A DNA stretch of 30,838 bases from an uncultured Bacilli bacterium (GTDB lineage: Bacteria; Bacillota_I; Bacilli_A; RF39; UBA660). The notes below the pieces were generated by a model. It did not search any database. It was not told the DNA's origin and saw only the letters and a list, made by a program, of their open reading frames with translations. The DNA lies in contig CAKOQM010000011.1 of NCBI GenBank assembly GCA_934101275.1, positions 1 through 30,838 of the forward strand, written 5' to 3'. The position numbers and the translations under genes are program-made. This document shows positions 23,758 through 30,838 of this stretch, in pieces (the stretch's first letter is position 1; each line of letters starts with the position of its first letter).

Positions 23758-24856
23758 ATTAAAAGTAAAAGATAAAAATAAATTTTTCTTTAAAATGTTT
23801 AAAAAGCGTATTACAGTTTATGAAACAAAAGAAGACAAAGAAAATTTATATGTTAAAGTATCAATAGAAGATAAAGAAAAAATAAAAAAACTTTGGTATG
23901 TTAAAATTTTAGATAATGATTTTATTGGTTTAAGAAAAATAAAAAGAGAGGTAAAAAAGCATCATATTTTTCTTTTTGGGGTTATTTTAGGTCTTGTTTT
24001 ACTGTTTGTCCTTTCGCATGTGATGGTATCTGTAGAAATTTCTCATGAAAGTAAAGAAATAAGAGATTTTGTAAGAGAAGAACTAAAAGAACGCGGTATT
24101 AAAAAAAACACTTGGAAAAAAAGTTATCAAGAATTAACTCGCATAAAAGAAGATATTTTATCGTCTTTTCCTGATAAGCTGGAATGGTTGGAAATCGAGA
24201 TTAAAGGTATGAACTATATTGTTAGAGTAGAAGAAAGAAAACTAAATGTCGAAGAAAACAAGCCTTTGTCTTGTCATGTTATAGCTAAAAAAGATGGCAT
24301 CATTAAAGAAATGATTTATGAAAAAGGAATGAGTTTAGTCAAGCAAAATGATGTGGTCAAAAAAGGAGATATCTTAATTAGTGGTCTCATTAAAAATAAC
24401 GAGGAAGTAAAGGGAGTGACGTGTGCGACTGGTAGTGTTTACGCTGAGGTATGGTATAAAGTAAAAGTGAATTTTCCTCTTCATTATGAAGAAGAAACCC
24501 TAAGTGGTAAGACAAGATGGAACTTTAAATGGAATGATTTTTATATTTTTAAAAATCGTTTAACTTCTTTCAAAGAAGAACCTCATAAACTTTTTTCTTT
24601 TTTGGGCCAAACCTTATCTTTTGTAAACCAAAAAGAAACGAATAAAGAATCTAAAAAATATGAGGAAGAAGAGGCCTTAGACAAGGCTTTAGAAAGTGTC
24701 GATGAGAAAATAGGAGCTACTTTACAAGGCAAAGAGAAAATTTTGACGAAAAAAGTTTTGAAAAAAGAAGTAAATGATAGTACAATGTTAGTAGAAGTCT
24801 TTGTGGTGGTTTTAGAAGACATCGCACAGATTGAGGAATTTATTGAAGGGGAATAA
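23744..24856 (+). CDS. yqfD: YqfD-like sporulation protein
   Basis: A 370-residue membrane-anchored protein of the YqfD family (needed for spore formation in Bacillus). It has a cytoplasmic N-terminal part, one membrane span at about 77-97 (FGVILGLVLLFVLSHVMV), and a large extracytoplasmic region with ERGIKKNTWKK, WLEIEIKGMNYIVRVEERK and the domain around HVIAKKDGIIKEM. The C-terminal helix is Glu/Lys-rich. It overlaps yqfC by 14 bases and is followed after 3 bases by a VanZ-like gene. In Bacillus the next genes are phoH and yqfF, which are missing here. Confidence 0.85.
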   Translation: MIWLKLKVKDKNKFFFKMFKKRITVYETKEDKENLYVKVSIEDKEKIKKLWYVKILDNDFIGLRKIKREVKKHHIFLFGVILGLVLLFVLSHVMVSVEISHESKEIRDFVREELKERGIKKNTWKKSYQELTRIKEDILSSFPDKLEWLEIEIKGMNYIVRVEERKLNVEENKPLSCHVIAKKDGIIKEMIYEKGMSLVKQNDVVKKGDILISGLIKNNEEVKGVTCATGSVYAEVWYKVKVNFPLHYEEETLSGKTRWNFKWNDFYIFKNRLTSFKEEPHKLFSFLGQTLSFVNQKETNKESKKYEEEEALDKALESVDEKIGATLQGKEKILTKKVLKKEVNDSTMLVEVFVVVLEDIAQIEEFIEGE

Positions 24857-24859
24857 ATC

Positions 24860-25477
24860 ATGGAAATAGAGTTAATTGAAGGAGCTTTTCAAAATATTTG
24901 GCCAATGCTAACCATTTTTCTTGTGGTCATTACATCTATTCGTATCACTTATTTACATGTGAATCATGAGAAGTTTATCTTTTATAAAGAATTTTTAAAT
25001 CTCTTATTCGTGGTTTATGCTCTTTTACTTTTTAACCTTTTAACGAATGCTGAGTTAAATACATCAAGTGGCTTAAATCTTGTTCCTTTTACCGAAATTT
25101 TACGTTATAAAGTAGGAACCCATGGTTTTTATCTTAATGTCATCGGTAATATTTTACTTTTTGTTCCTTTTGGTTATTTTGTTTCAGGCTATGTTAAAGC
25201 CAGTAAAGTGAGTCACATTTTGTTTATTAGCTTTGTCACCAGCACAACCGTTGAACTTGTTCAACACTATATTGGTCGAAGTTTTGATGTGGATGATATT
25301 TTACTTAATGTCGTCGGAGCAATTGTTGGTTTTTTACTTTACATTGGTCTTAGTGCTATCAAAAAACATTTACCACGCTTTTTAAGAAGTGATACTTTTT
25401 ATAACATCTTATGTGTCATCTTATTTATTGCAGTTTTACTTTGGTATTTAAACTACATTGGTATTTCGTTATTATAA
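24860..25477 (+). CDS. VanZ-family membrane protein
   Basis: A 205-residue protein with five or six membrane segments. The VanZ-like core is clear: NLVPFTEILRYKVG, then NVIGNILLFVPFGYF, then STTVELVQHYIGRSFDVDD and ILLNVVGAIVGFLL. VanZ proteins give low-level teicoplanin resistance in enterococci, but most chromosomal homologues have no known role. The ribosome binding site GGGGAAT overlaps the yqfD stop, so it is part of this operon. Its place between yqfD and ybeY, where Bacillus has phoH and others, is unusual. Confidence 0.85.
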   Translation: MEIELIEGAFQNIWPMLTIFLVVITSIRITYLHVNHEKFIFYKEFLNLLFVVYALLLFNLLTNAELNTSSGLNLVPFTEILRYKVGTHGFYLNVIGNILLFVPFGYFVSGYVKASKVSHILFISFVTSTTVELVQHYIGRSFDVDDILLNVVGAIVGFLLYIGLSAIKKHLPRFLRSDTFYNILCVILFIAVLLWYLNYIGISLL

Positions 25478-25497
25478 TCTATTGAAGGGGGATTTTT

Positions 25498-25938
25498 ATG
25501 AATCAATATGAAATTAATGATAATTATGGTTATCAAAATTATGAATATTTAGATGAAGTGATTGAAAAAGTTTTTGAACATGAGAAGGTTCATAATGCCA
25601 TTTGTTCTATTATCTTTGTCAGTAATGAAGAAATTCATGAAATTAATAGGGAAAGAAGGGGAGTTGACAGGCCAACCGATGTCATTAGTTTTGCCCTAGA
25701 AGATAGCCCAGATGATTTTGATGAATTTCGGATGCTTGGCGACATTTTTATATCCATTCCTAAAATGCAAGAACAGGCCCGTGAATACGGTCATTCAGAA
25801 AAAAGAGAATTATCTTTTTTAGTCGTTCATGGTCTTTTACATCTTTTAGGTTATGATCACATGAAAAGTAAAGAGGATGAAAAAATCATGTTTGACCTTC
25901 AAGATGAAATTTTAGAAAGTTTAAATATATTAAGATAG
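25498..25938 (+). CDS. ybeY: Endoribonuclease YbeY (rRNA maturation)
   Basis: A 146-residue zinc endoribonuclease involved in 16S rRNA 3' end maturation and ribosome quality control. The HGLLHLLGYDH motif provides the three zinc-binding histidines H111, H115 and H121; RPTDVISFAL is the conserved central segment and LGDIFIS the next strand. AAGGGGGA precedes the ATG. It is directly followed by era, a partner in ribosome assembly, as in many bacteria. Confidence 0.94.
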   Translation: MNQYEINDNYGYQNYEYLDEVIEKVFEHEKVHNAICSIIFVSNEEIHEINRERRGVDRPTDVISFALEDSPDDFDEFRMLGDIFISIPKMQEQAREYGHSEKRELSFLVVHGLLHLLGYDHMKSKEDEKIMFDLQDEILESLNILR

Positions 25939-25949
25939 GGGTGTTAAAT

Positions 25950-26840
25950 TTGAAAAGTGGTTTTATAAGTATTATTGGTCGACCAAATGTCGGTAAAAGT
26001 ACTCTTTTAAATGCTATTTTAGATTTTAAAGTGGCTATTATTTCTGATAAAGCGGGGACAACCCGTAATATTATTCAAGGTATTTATAATGATGAACATA
26101 GTCAAATTATTTTTCTAGATACCCCAGGAATTGCTAAGCCTAAAAATAAATTAGGTAAAATTTTAAACAAAGAATCTTATGCGATGATGCAAGATGTTGA
26201 CGCTATTTTACTTGTTGTGGATGCTCTTTCAGGTCTTGGTAAAGGGGATAAATATATTTTAGAAAACTTAAAAAATAGTTCCGTTCCTGTTATTTTAGTT
26301 TTAAATAAAATTGATAAGTTAAAAAGAGAACAAATTATGGAAGCTATTATTGCCTATAAAGATTTGTATCCTTTTTCAGAAATTGTACCGGTAAGTGCTT
26401 TAGAAAAAGATAATATTGATCGTCTTTTAGAAGTTATAAAAAAATATTTGACGGGCAATGTACGTTATTTTGATGAAGATATGGTAACAAGTAGTCCTAT
26501 GTCTTTCATGGCTAGTGAACTTGTTCGTGAAAAACTTTTAAATGCAACTATTGAAGAAGTTCCTCATGCTCTTACTTGTGTTACGACTTTTTTTGAAGAG
26601 AAAAAAGACATTGTAAATATAAATGTTGATATCATTGTTGATCGAGAGTCTATTAAAAAGATTGTCATTGGCCGTGGTGGAGAACGTTTAAAAATGGTTG
26701 GTAGTGAAACGCGTAAAGAATTAGAAAATCTTTTAGGTAAAAAAGTTTATTTGGAACTTTATGTAAAAACTATCCGTAATTGGAAAGAAAAACAATCTTA
26801 TTTGAAAGAATTAGGTTTTGATGAATTAAATTTAAAATAA
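25950..26840 (+). CDS. era: GTPase Era
   Basis: A 296-residue GTPase that binds the 3' end of 16S rRNA during 30S assembly. G1 is GRPNVGKST at 10-18, G3 is D57-TPG, and G4 is N119-KID. The C-terminal KH domain contains VIGRGGERLKMVGSETRKEL, whose GRGG is the RNA-binding loop. The start is set at TTG 25950, because AGGGGTG ends 7 bases before it and the protein then begins MKSGFISIIGRPNVG as in other Era proteins. The GTG at 25941 lies inside that binding site. ybeY ends 11 bases upstream. Confidence 0.95.
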   Translation: MKSGFISIIGRPNVGKSTLLNAILDFKVAIISDKAGTTRNIIQGIYNDEHSQIIFLDTPGIAKPKNKLGKILNKESYAMMQDVDAILLVVDALSGLGKGDKYILENLKNSSVPVILVLNKIDKLKREQIMEAIIAYKDLYPFSEIVPVSALEKDNIDRLLEVIKKYLTGNVRYFDEDMVTSSPMSFMASELVREKLLNATIEEVPHALTCVTTFFEEKKDIVNINVDIIVDRESIKKIVIGRGGERLKMVGSETRKELENLLGKKVYLELYVKTIRNWKEKQSYLKELGFDELNLK

Positions 26841-26893
26841 ATGTATAAAAAAACTTTTTTCTTCCCACAATAAAAATAGAAGGGAAGAGAAAT

Positions 26894-26983
26894 ATGACAA
26901 AAAAAGAAGCTTGGAACAAATTTAAAGAAACTGGCGAGATTAAATATTATTTAAAATATAAAGGAAAAGATGTGGATTTATGA
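26894..26983 (+). CDS. yqzL: YqzL-like small protein
   Basis: A 29-residue protein beginning MTKKEAWNKFKETGEIKYYL, with a good binding site (GGGAAGAG) 5 bases upstream. The pattern Trp-x2-Phe-x2-Thr-Gly-x-Ile-x2-Tyr-Leu matches the YqzL family, and its position between era and recO is the same as in Bacillus subtilis. Function is unknown. The stop overlaps the recO ATG by 4 bases (ATGA), so it is translationally coupled to recO. It is short enough to be missed by most gene finders. Confidence 0.75.
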   Translation: MTKKEAWNKFKETGEIKYYLKYKGKDVDL

Positions 26984-27711
26984 TAACAAAAGTGATGGGT
27001 TTTATTGTCAAAACAATTGATTATAAAGACTCATCACTTTTAGTTTACCTTTTAACCCCGGAGCACGGTTTAATTGGGCTTATTGCTCGAGGAGCTAAAA
27101 GCATGAAAAGCCCTTTAAGAAGTAAAACCATGAAGTTTACGTATGGTTATTTTTATATGTATTATAAAGAAAATAATTTATCTATTTTAAAAGAAGTGGA
27201 TATCATAGATAACTTTTCTCATCTTCATGAAGATATTTATTTAATTGGTTATTTAAATTATTTGACGGACTTAACGGTTCAAGTCTATAAAGAAACACAA
27301 AAGAAAAACTTACTAGAACTACTCATTATTACTTTAACAAAAATGAATGAAGGCTTGGATGCGGCTATTTTAACTCATATTATCGAAGTAAAATATTTAA
27401 CTTTATTAGGTGTGGATATTCCTCTGGATGCTTGTGTAAAGTGTGGTTCTTCCAACAACCTTCTTACTTTATCTATTAAAGATGGAGGAATGATATGTCA
27501 AAACTGTTATCAAAATGAAAGGCTTTTTTCCCCTAAAACAATTTATTATTTAAAAGCTTTTAAAAAAATAGATATTACGAAAATTACCAAAATAGATATC
27601 AAAGATGACATAAAAAAAGAGCTGTCATCTTTCCTTAGCTCTTATTATGATAGTTATACGGGCATTTACTTAAAAAGCAAAAATTTTCTTACTAAACTTA
27701 AGGAGTTTTAA
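26980..27711 (+). CDS. recO: DNA repair protein RecO
   Basis: A 243-residue recombination mediator that anneals single strands and, with RecR, helps load RecA. The N-terminal OB fold (about 1-80) begins MITKVMGFIVKTIDYKDSSL and includes LIGLIARGAKSMKSPL. A helical domain follows, with a zinc finger of C152, C155, C173 and C176. Its 3' end overlaps the convergent XRE regulator gene by 14 bases. The glycyl-tRNA synthetase genes that follow recO in Bacillus are replaced by the regulator and surface-protein cluster. Confidence 0.92.
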   Translation: MITKVMGFIVKTIDYKDSSLLVYLLTPEHGLIGLIARGAKSMKSPLRSKTMKFTYGYFYMYYKENNLSILKEVDIIDNFSHLHEDIYLIGYLNYLTDLTVQVYKETQKKNLLELLIITLTKMNEGLDAAILTHIIEVKYLTLLGVDIPLDACVKCGSSNNLLTLSIKDGGMICQNCYQNERLFSPKTIYYLKAFKKIDITKITKIDIKDDIKKELSSFLSSYYDSYTGIYLKSKNFLTKLKEF

Positions 27712-27907
27712 CTTCTTCTTTATCTTCAAATATTTTGGCCATTTCATCATTTGGAATCTTAAGAATTTTCTTAATTCTTTTTAATGTCTCTAACGTGGTG
27801 CTTGTTTCATCTTTTTCAATGCGTTGTAACTGTCTTGTGGAAATAAAAAGTTCTTCGGCTAACATTTCTTGGGTGTAGCCTCTTTTTTTTCGATATTCTT
27901 TAATCAT
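27698..27907 (-). CDS. XRE-family HTH transcriptional regulator (69 aa)
   Basis: A single-domain Cro/CI-type regulator: MIKEYRKKRGYTQEMLAEEL is helix 1-2 and FISTRQLQRIEKDETSTTLE the recognition helix region, followed by LKRIKKILKIP. It has the size of small autoregulating repressors. The ATG is preceded by AGGTGAAG, and that binding site overlaps the edge of a 21-bp palindrome (27917-27937), the probable operator. It is divergent from the tandem surface protein genes at 28071 and 29438 and may control them; it converges with recO. No antitoxin-type partner is seen. Confidence 0.88.
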   Translation of the reverse strand: MIKEYRKKRGYTQEMLAEELFISTRQLQRIEKDETSTTLETLKRIKKILKIPNDEMAKIFEDKEEVKTP

Positions 27908-27916
27908 TTACTTCAC

Positions 27917-27937
27917 CTATGACATATTTTGTCATAG
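27917..27937. promoter_or_regulatory. Palindromic operator (8-bp arms) plus scattered half-sites
   Basis: CTATGACA and TGTCATAG flank TATTT, a perfect 21-bp palindrome between the XRE start and a -10-like TACAAT on the minus strand (27944-27939). Related half-sites ATGTCAT (27964-27970) and TATGACAT (28011-28018) occur in the same 163-base gap, near likely promoters for the divergent surface genes. Confidence 0.6.
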
Positions 27938-27978
27938 TATTGTATGAAAAAACACGGTATAAAATGTCATGTTTGCCA

Positions 27979-28013
27979 TTGTCTTGAAAATTGAATTATG
28001 TTATCATTAATAT
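27979..28013 (+). promoter_or_regulatory. Candidate promoters for the tandem surface genes
   Basis: Two overlapping fits are possible: TTGTCT with TATCAT (17-base spacer) or TTGAAA (27984) with TAATAT (28008, 18-base spacer). The second overlaps the TATGACAT half-site at 28011, which fits repression by the XRE regulator. Confidence 0.4.
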
Positions 28014-28070
28014 GACATAATAAGTAGTGTTAAAAAATATAAAAGTGGACATAGTAATAGAGATGAAATA

Positions 28071-29420
28071 ATGAATATTAAAAAGTTTAAATCTAAAAAT
28101 TTAAAGAAAATAATTTTAAATGTTTTTTTAGTTTTAATAGGTCTTTTTTTAGGTTACATTCTTTTTGGCAAGAGTTATGCCTTGTATGAAGAAAATAAAG
28201 ATTTCGATGCCATTAATGGAACCGTAGAAGAAACAGGTGACATTTATTTTGCTTACTATGTGGATGGAACTATTTCAAGAAGTATGCCTAATCAAAATAC
28301 AGGTTATACTTTAGATTCCTCTAAATCAAGTTGTACGAATGGTGTTGTTCCAACTTGGGATTATGCTGCTTGGAACTTTGTGGGTAATTATACAAATTAT
28401 AATGCGACAACTACGACAAGAACAAAATGTGTCTTATATTTTAATAAAACATTTAAAACGGTTAAAACGGTCTTAGGTAATCTGGAAGTAAACAGTTATA
28501 CGCCAGATTTTAAAAAATCAGCTTGTGATGATGATACTTGTGAATCTCATGAAAAAGGGATTTACGAAACAACGGATTATGATGGGAATCCCACCTATTA
28601 TTACCGTGGTTCTGTGGAAAACAATTATGTGAAATTTGCGGGCTTTTATTGGCGCATTATAAGAATCAACAGTAACGGATCCATTCGAATAATTTATGAT
28701 GGTACAACAGCTCATGAAAATGGCGAAGCATCCACAGATAGACAATATACGACAAGTAATTTTAATTCAGCTCGAACAGATAATATGTATGTTGGTTACA
28801 TGTATACAGAAGGGGACGCCCATGGTATTGGAACATCTTCTCCTGTAAAAACCGCAAATGACCAATTTTATGCAGCAAAATTAATAAGCTATGCCTCAAA
28901 GTTAGATACAAGTGTTGGCTTTTGTGGCGATCGTTCGACTTTAAGTTTGCAAGGTGGCGTTGGAACTGGAACCGTTATTACTTACGACAAGGCTTATTTA
29001 AGACTTATTGAAAGTACACCCACATTAAAATGTGAAAATGAGTTGGATTATTATACCGTATCAAGCGCATCTGTTGGCAACAAAGCCTTGACCTATCCTA
29101 TTGGTCTAATTACTGTTGATGATTTTCTGCTTGCTGGTCATGCAGGTGGGGTGTTTGATGGTAATCAAAATCATATGAAAACAAATCCTAAAAGTTATAT
29201 AGCAACGGGTAACGCTTTTTGGACGATGACCCCAGGTGGATTTTACTATCCTTATGGTTACTCAGCCTATTTTCCAATTGTTTTTTTGATTGGTGGAACT
29301 GGCTTTATTCATGATGCAAGCTGCCAGGACACAAGTGGCTTAAGACCCGTTATCAATATCCGCTCGGATGTTACTGTTACAGGAAGTGGAACTAAGACAG
29401 ATCCGTACATTATAAATTAG
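28071..29420 (+). CDS. Membrane-anchored surface protein, tandem copy 1
   Basis: A 449-residue exported protein. A Lys-rich cytoplasmic end and one membrane/signal segment (about 13-35, ending SYALYEE) lead into an N-terminal domain with GTISRSMPNQNTGYTLD and a TWDYAAW-x-n-TKCVLYF block. This domain type is widespread in gut Firmicutes surface proteins. The body contains CDDDTCESHEKGIYET, NNYVKFAGFYWRIIRINSNG and IGLITVDDFLLAGH. The C-terminus has FWTMTP (W384) followed by a diverse stretch (389-424) and a final RPVINIRSDVTVTGSGTK (425 on). A C-type-lectin-like fold is suspected but not shown. The ribosome binding site is weak (GAGATG). Function unknown; probably cell-surface recognition. Confidence 0.8.
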   Translation: MNIKKFKSKNLKKIILNVFLVLIGLFLGYILFGKSYALYEENKDFDAINGTVEETGDIYFAYYVDGTISRSMPNQNTGYTLDSSKSSCTNGVVPTWDYAAWNFVGNYTNYNATTTTRTKCVLYFNKTFKTVKTVLGNLEVNSYTPDFKKSACDDDTCESHEKGIYETTDYDGNPTYYYRGSVENNYVKFAGFYWRIIRINSNGSIRIIYDGTTAHENGEASTDRQYTTSNFNSARTDNMYVGYMYTEGDAHGIGTSSPVKTANDQFYAAKLISYASKLDTSVGFCGDRSTLSLQGGVGTGTVITYDKAYLRLIESTPTLKCENELDYYTVSSASVGNKALTYPIGLITVDDFLLAGHAGGVFDGNQNHMKTNPKSYIATGNAFWTMTPGGFYYPYGYSAYFPIVFLIGGTGFIHDASCQDTSGLRPVINIRSDVTVTGSGTKTDPYIIN

Positions 29421-29437
29421 AGAAAGCAAGTGATAAA

Positions 29438-30787
29438 ATGATACCTTATAAGTTTAAAGAAAAAAAGAAAACATATATTTTAATACTTATATTTGCTGTT
29501 ATCGTTACCTTTATTTTATCAGGAATTATTTTTTATAGCTCTTTTGCTTATTATGAAGAAAAGAAAAATTTTGATGTTATCAATGGTCAAACGGAAGAAC
29601 CAGGAGATATTTATTTCACTTATTATATCGATGGAACTATTTCAAGGGATATGCCTAATCAAAACACAGGTTATACTTTAGATAAAGAAAAATCAGGTTG
29701 CAATAATGATGTATCTATAAACTGGAATGATAGCATCTGGCATGCTGATATAGATTATTCAAAATATAGTGACACGTCAAATACAAGAACGAAATGTACC
29801 TTATACTTTAGTAAAACATCTAAGACTGTATCGACGGTTTTAGGTAATATTGAAGTAAATAGTTATACGCCAGATTTTGCAAAATCAGCGTGTGATGATG
29901 ATACATGCGAATCACATGAAAGAGGAATCTATGAAACAGATGATTGCGATGGTAATCCTACTTACTACTATCGTGGTTCGGTAGAAAACAACTATGTTAA
30001 ATTTGCTGGATACTACTGGAGAATCATTCGTATCAATAGTAATGGATCGGTTCGAATGATTTATGATGGAACCGTTGCTCATGAAAATGGCGAGTCCTCA
30101 GAGGATAGACAATACAACGCCAGTCGTTTTAATATAGGGAGCGATGATAATATATATGTAGGATATATGTATACTTCTGGCAGTGCTAATGGAACCCAAA
30201 TATCTTCAGTTATAAAAACAAGTGTAGATAAGTTTTATACAGATAAATTAAATGATTATACTTCTAAACTAGATATAAACGCAGGTTTTTGTGGAGATCG
30301 ATCCACCTTAAATTTACAATCGGGTGTTGGCACGGGAACAGTTACAACATATTATAAGCCTTATTTAAGAATAGAAGAAAGCACTCCAACACTTGTTTGT
30401 GAAAATACAAATGATTATTACACAGTTTCAAGTGCCTCCAGTGGCAATAAAGCTTTAACCTATCCAATAGGTTTAATCACGGCAGATGAAGTTATGCTAG
30501 CTGGTCATGGTGGTGGGGTATTTGATGGAATTTATGGTCACATGAAATCGAATATGGGAAGTTATTTAGCAACAGGAAATTGGTTTTGGACGATGACCCC
30601 GGCTGGTGGATATAATTTATATGGGGTTAATTATTGGAATGTTCTCGGATTTGTTGTAGATTCCTCTGGTAGATTTGATGATAGTAGTGTATATAATCCT
30701 ACTTCTTTTAGGCCTGTCATCAATATTCGTTCGGATGTTACCGTTACTGGAAGTGGGACTAAAAACGACCCATATCTTGTGAATTAG
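29438..30787 (+). CDS. Membrane-anchored surface protein, tandem copy 2
   Basis: A paralogue of the preceding gene, also exactly 449 residues, 17 bases downstream and probably in the same transcript. It has a similar membrane segment (about 12-36, ending SSFAYYEE), the GTISRDMPNQNTGYTLD block, CDDDTCESHERGIYET and YWRIIRINSNGSVR. The FWTMTP (W384) and RPVINI (R425) landmarks fall at the same residue numbers. By hand count the last 25 residues agree at 22 positions, while the 36 residues between FWTMTP and RPVINI agree at only 8. This points to selected variation at a ligand- or antibody-facing segment. Synonymous differences along the pair show the duplication is not very recent. Confidence 0.8.
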   Translation: MIPYKFKEKKKTYILILIFAVIVTFILSGIIFYSSFAYYEEKKNFDVINGQTEEPGDIYFTYYIDGTISRDMPNQNTGYTLDKEKSGCNNDVSINWNDSIWHADIDYSKYSDTSNTRTKCTLYFSKTSKTVSTVLGNIEVNSYTPDFAKSACDDDTCESHERGIYETDDCDGNPTYYYRGSVENNYVKFAGYYWRIIRINSNGSVRMIYDGTVAHENGESSEDRQYNASRFNIGSDDNIYVGYMYTSGSANGTQISSVIKTSVDKFYTDKLNDYTSKLDINAGFCGDRSTLNLQSGVGTGTVTTYYKPYLRIEESTPTLVCENTNDYYTVSSASSGNKALTYPIGLITADEVMLAGHGGGVFDGIYGHMKSNMGSYLATGNWFWTMTPAGGYNLYGVNYWNVLGFVVDSSGRFDDSSVYNPTSFRPVINIRSDVTVTGSGTKNDPYLVN

Positions 30788-30802
30788 TGTCAAGTAAGTG
30801 TC

Positions 30803-30829
30803 AAAATTGCAAGAAATTGCAATTTTTTT
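30803..30829 (+). terminator. Intrinsic terminator after the tandem surface genes
   Basis: An ATTGCAA/TTGCAAT stem with a GAAA loop, extendable by A-T pairs, followed by seven T. Confidence 0.85.
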
Positions 30830-30838
30830 CATAGAAAA

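Noticed and set aside
29230..30787. A diversity-generating retroelement in this window
   Set aside because: No reverse transcriptase or template repeat is present, and the differences between the copies include many synonymous and non-adenine changes. Kept only as a hypothesis for elsewhere in the genome.
1..30838. Mollicute-type reassignment of TGA to tryptophan
   Set aside because: TGA serves as the stop at several tightly packed gene ends (ymfF, yqzL, the 452 gene), and Trp is TGG in all conserved motifs checked.

Overview
This window is chromosomal DNA of a low-GC (about 30% by eye), Gram-positive-type bacterium that looks like a gut-associated Bacilli lineage (RF39/RFN20/Erysipelotrichia-like). 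The placement rests on several gene blocks: ParE-ParC of the Gram-positive type, the YlbD-YlbE pair, the yqfC-yqfD...ybeY-era-yqzL-recO block, the YmfF-YmfH peptidase pair, and strong AGGAGG-type ribosome binding sites. TGG is used for Trp and TGA as a stop, so the code is the standard bacterial one. I see no tRNA, rRNA, CRISPR array or insertion sequence, and no gene-free stretch over 300 bases.

Layout. 1-2305: the tail of an Rpn-type nuclease/transposase gene, then a translationally coupled membrane protein and processive GT2 glycosyltransferase. 2301-2675: a divergent pair of tiny genes (DUF1540 on the minus strand, an unknown 47-residue peptide on the plus strand) around a perfect palindrome. 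2727-4960: acetate kinase and an NrnA-type DHH phosphoesterase. 4992-10074: parE-parC (topoisomerase IV), then ylbD-ylbE behind a hairpin that contains the ylbD ribosome binding site. 10269-12152: thioredoxin reductase, a YlmC/YmxH PRC-barrel protein and an unknown protein. 12169-15691: a very large surface protein gene whose 5' end is broken by a run of ten G. 15777-18690: lspA-rluD, a convergent small membrane protein and a GluP-like rhomboid protease. 18733-22398: dGTPase-like HD protein, ymfF and ymfH, ending in a bidirectional terminator shared with a HIT protein. 22799-23479: an unknown protein behind a perfect consensus promoter. 23506-27711: yqfC-yqfD-vanZ-ybeY-era-yqzL-recO. 27698-30838: a small XRE regulator with a 21-bp palindromic operator, then two tandem 449-residue surface proteins.

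The most striking item is the surface gene at 12222-15624. Its start codon, ribosome binding site and promoter are excellent, but with G10 the reading frame stops after 15 codons. Removing one G gives a continuous 1133-residue protein that begins with a membrane/signal segment. G9 or G12 would be ON; G10 and G11 are OFF. This looks like a phase-variable contingency locus. Its C-terminal domain is distantly related to those of the two tandem proteins at 28071 and 29438. Those two are highly alike except for a 36-residue segment near the C-terminus that is strongly diversified. The window thus carries a small set of variable surface proteins set among conserved housekeeping operons.
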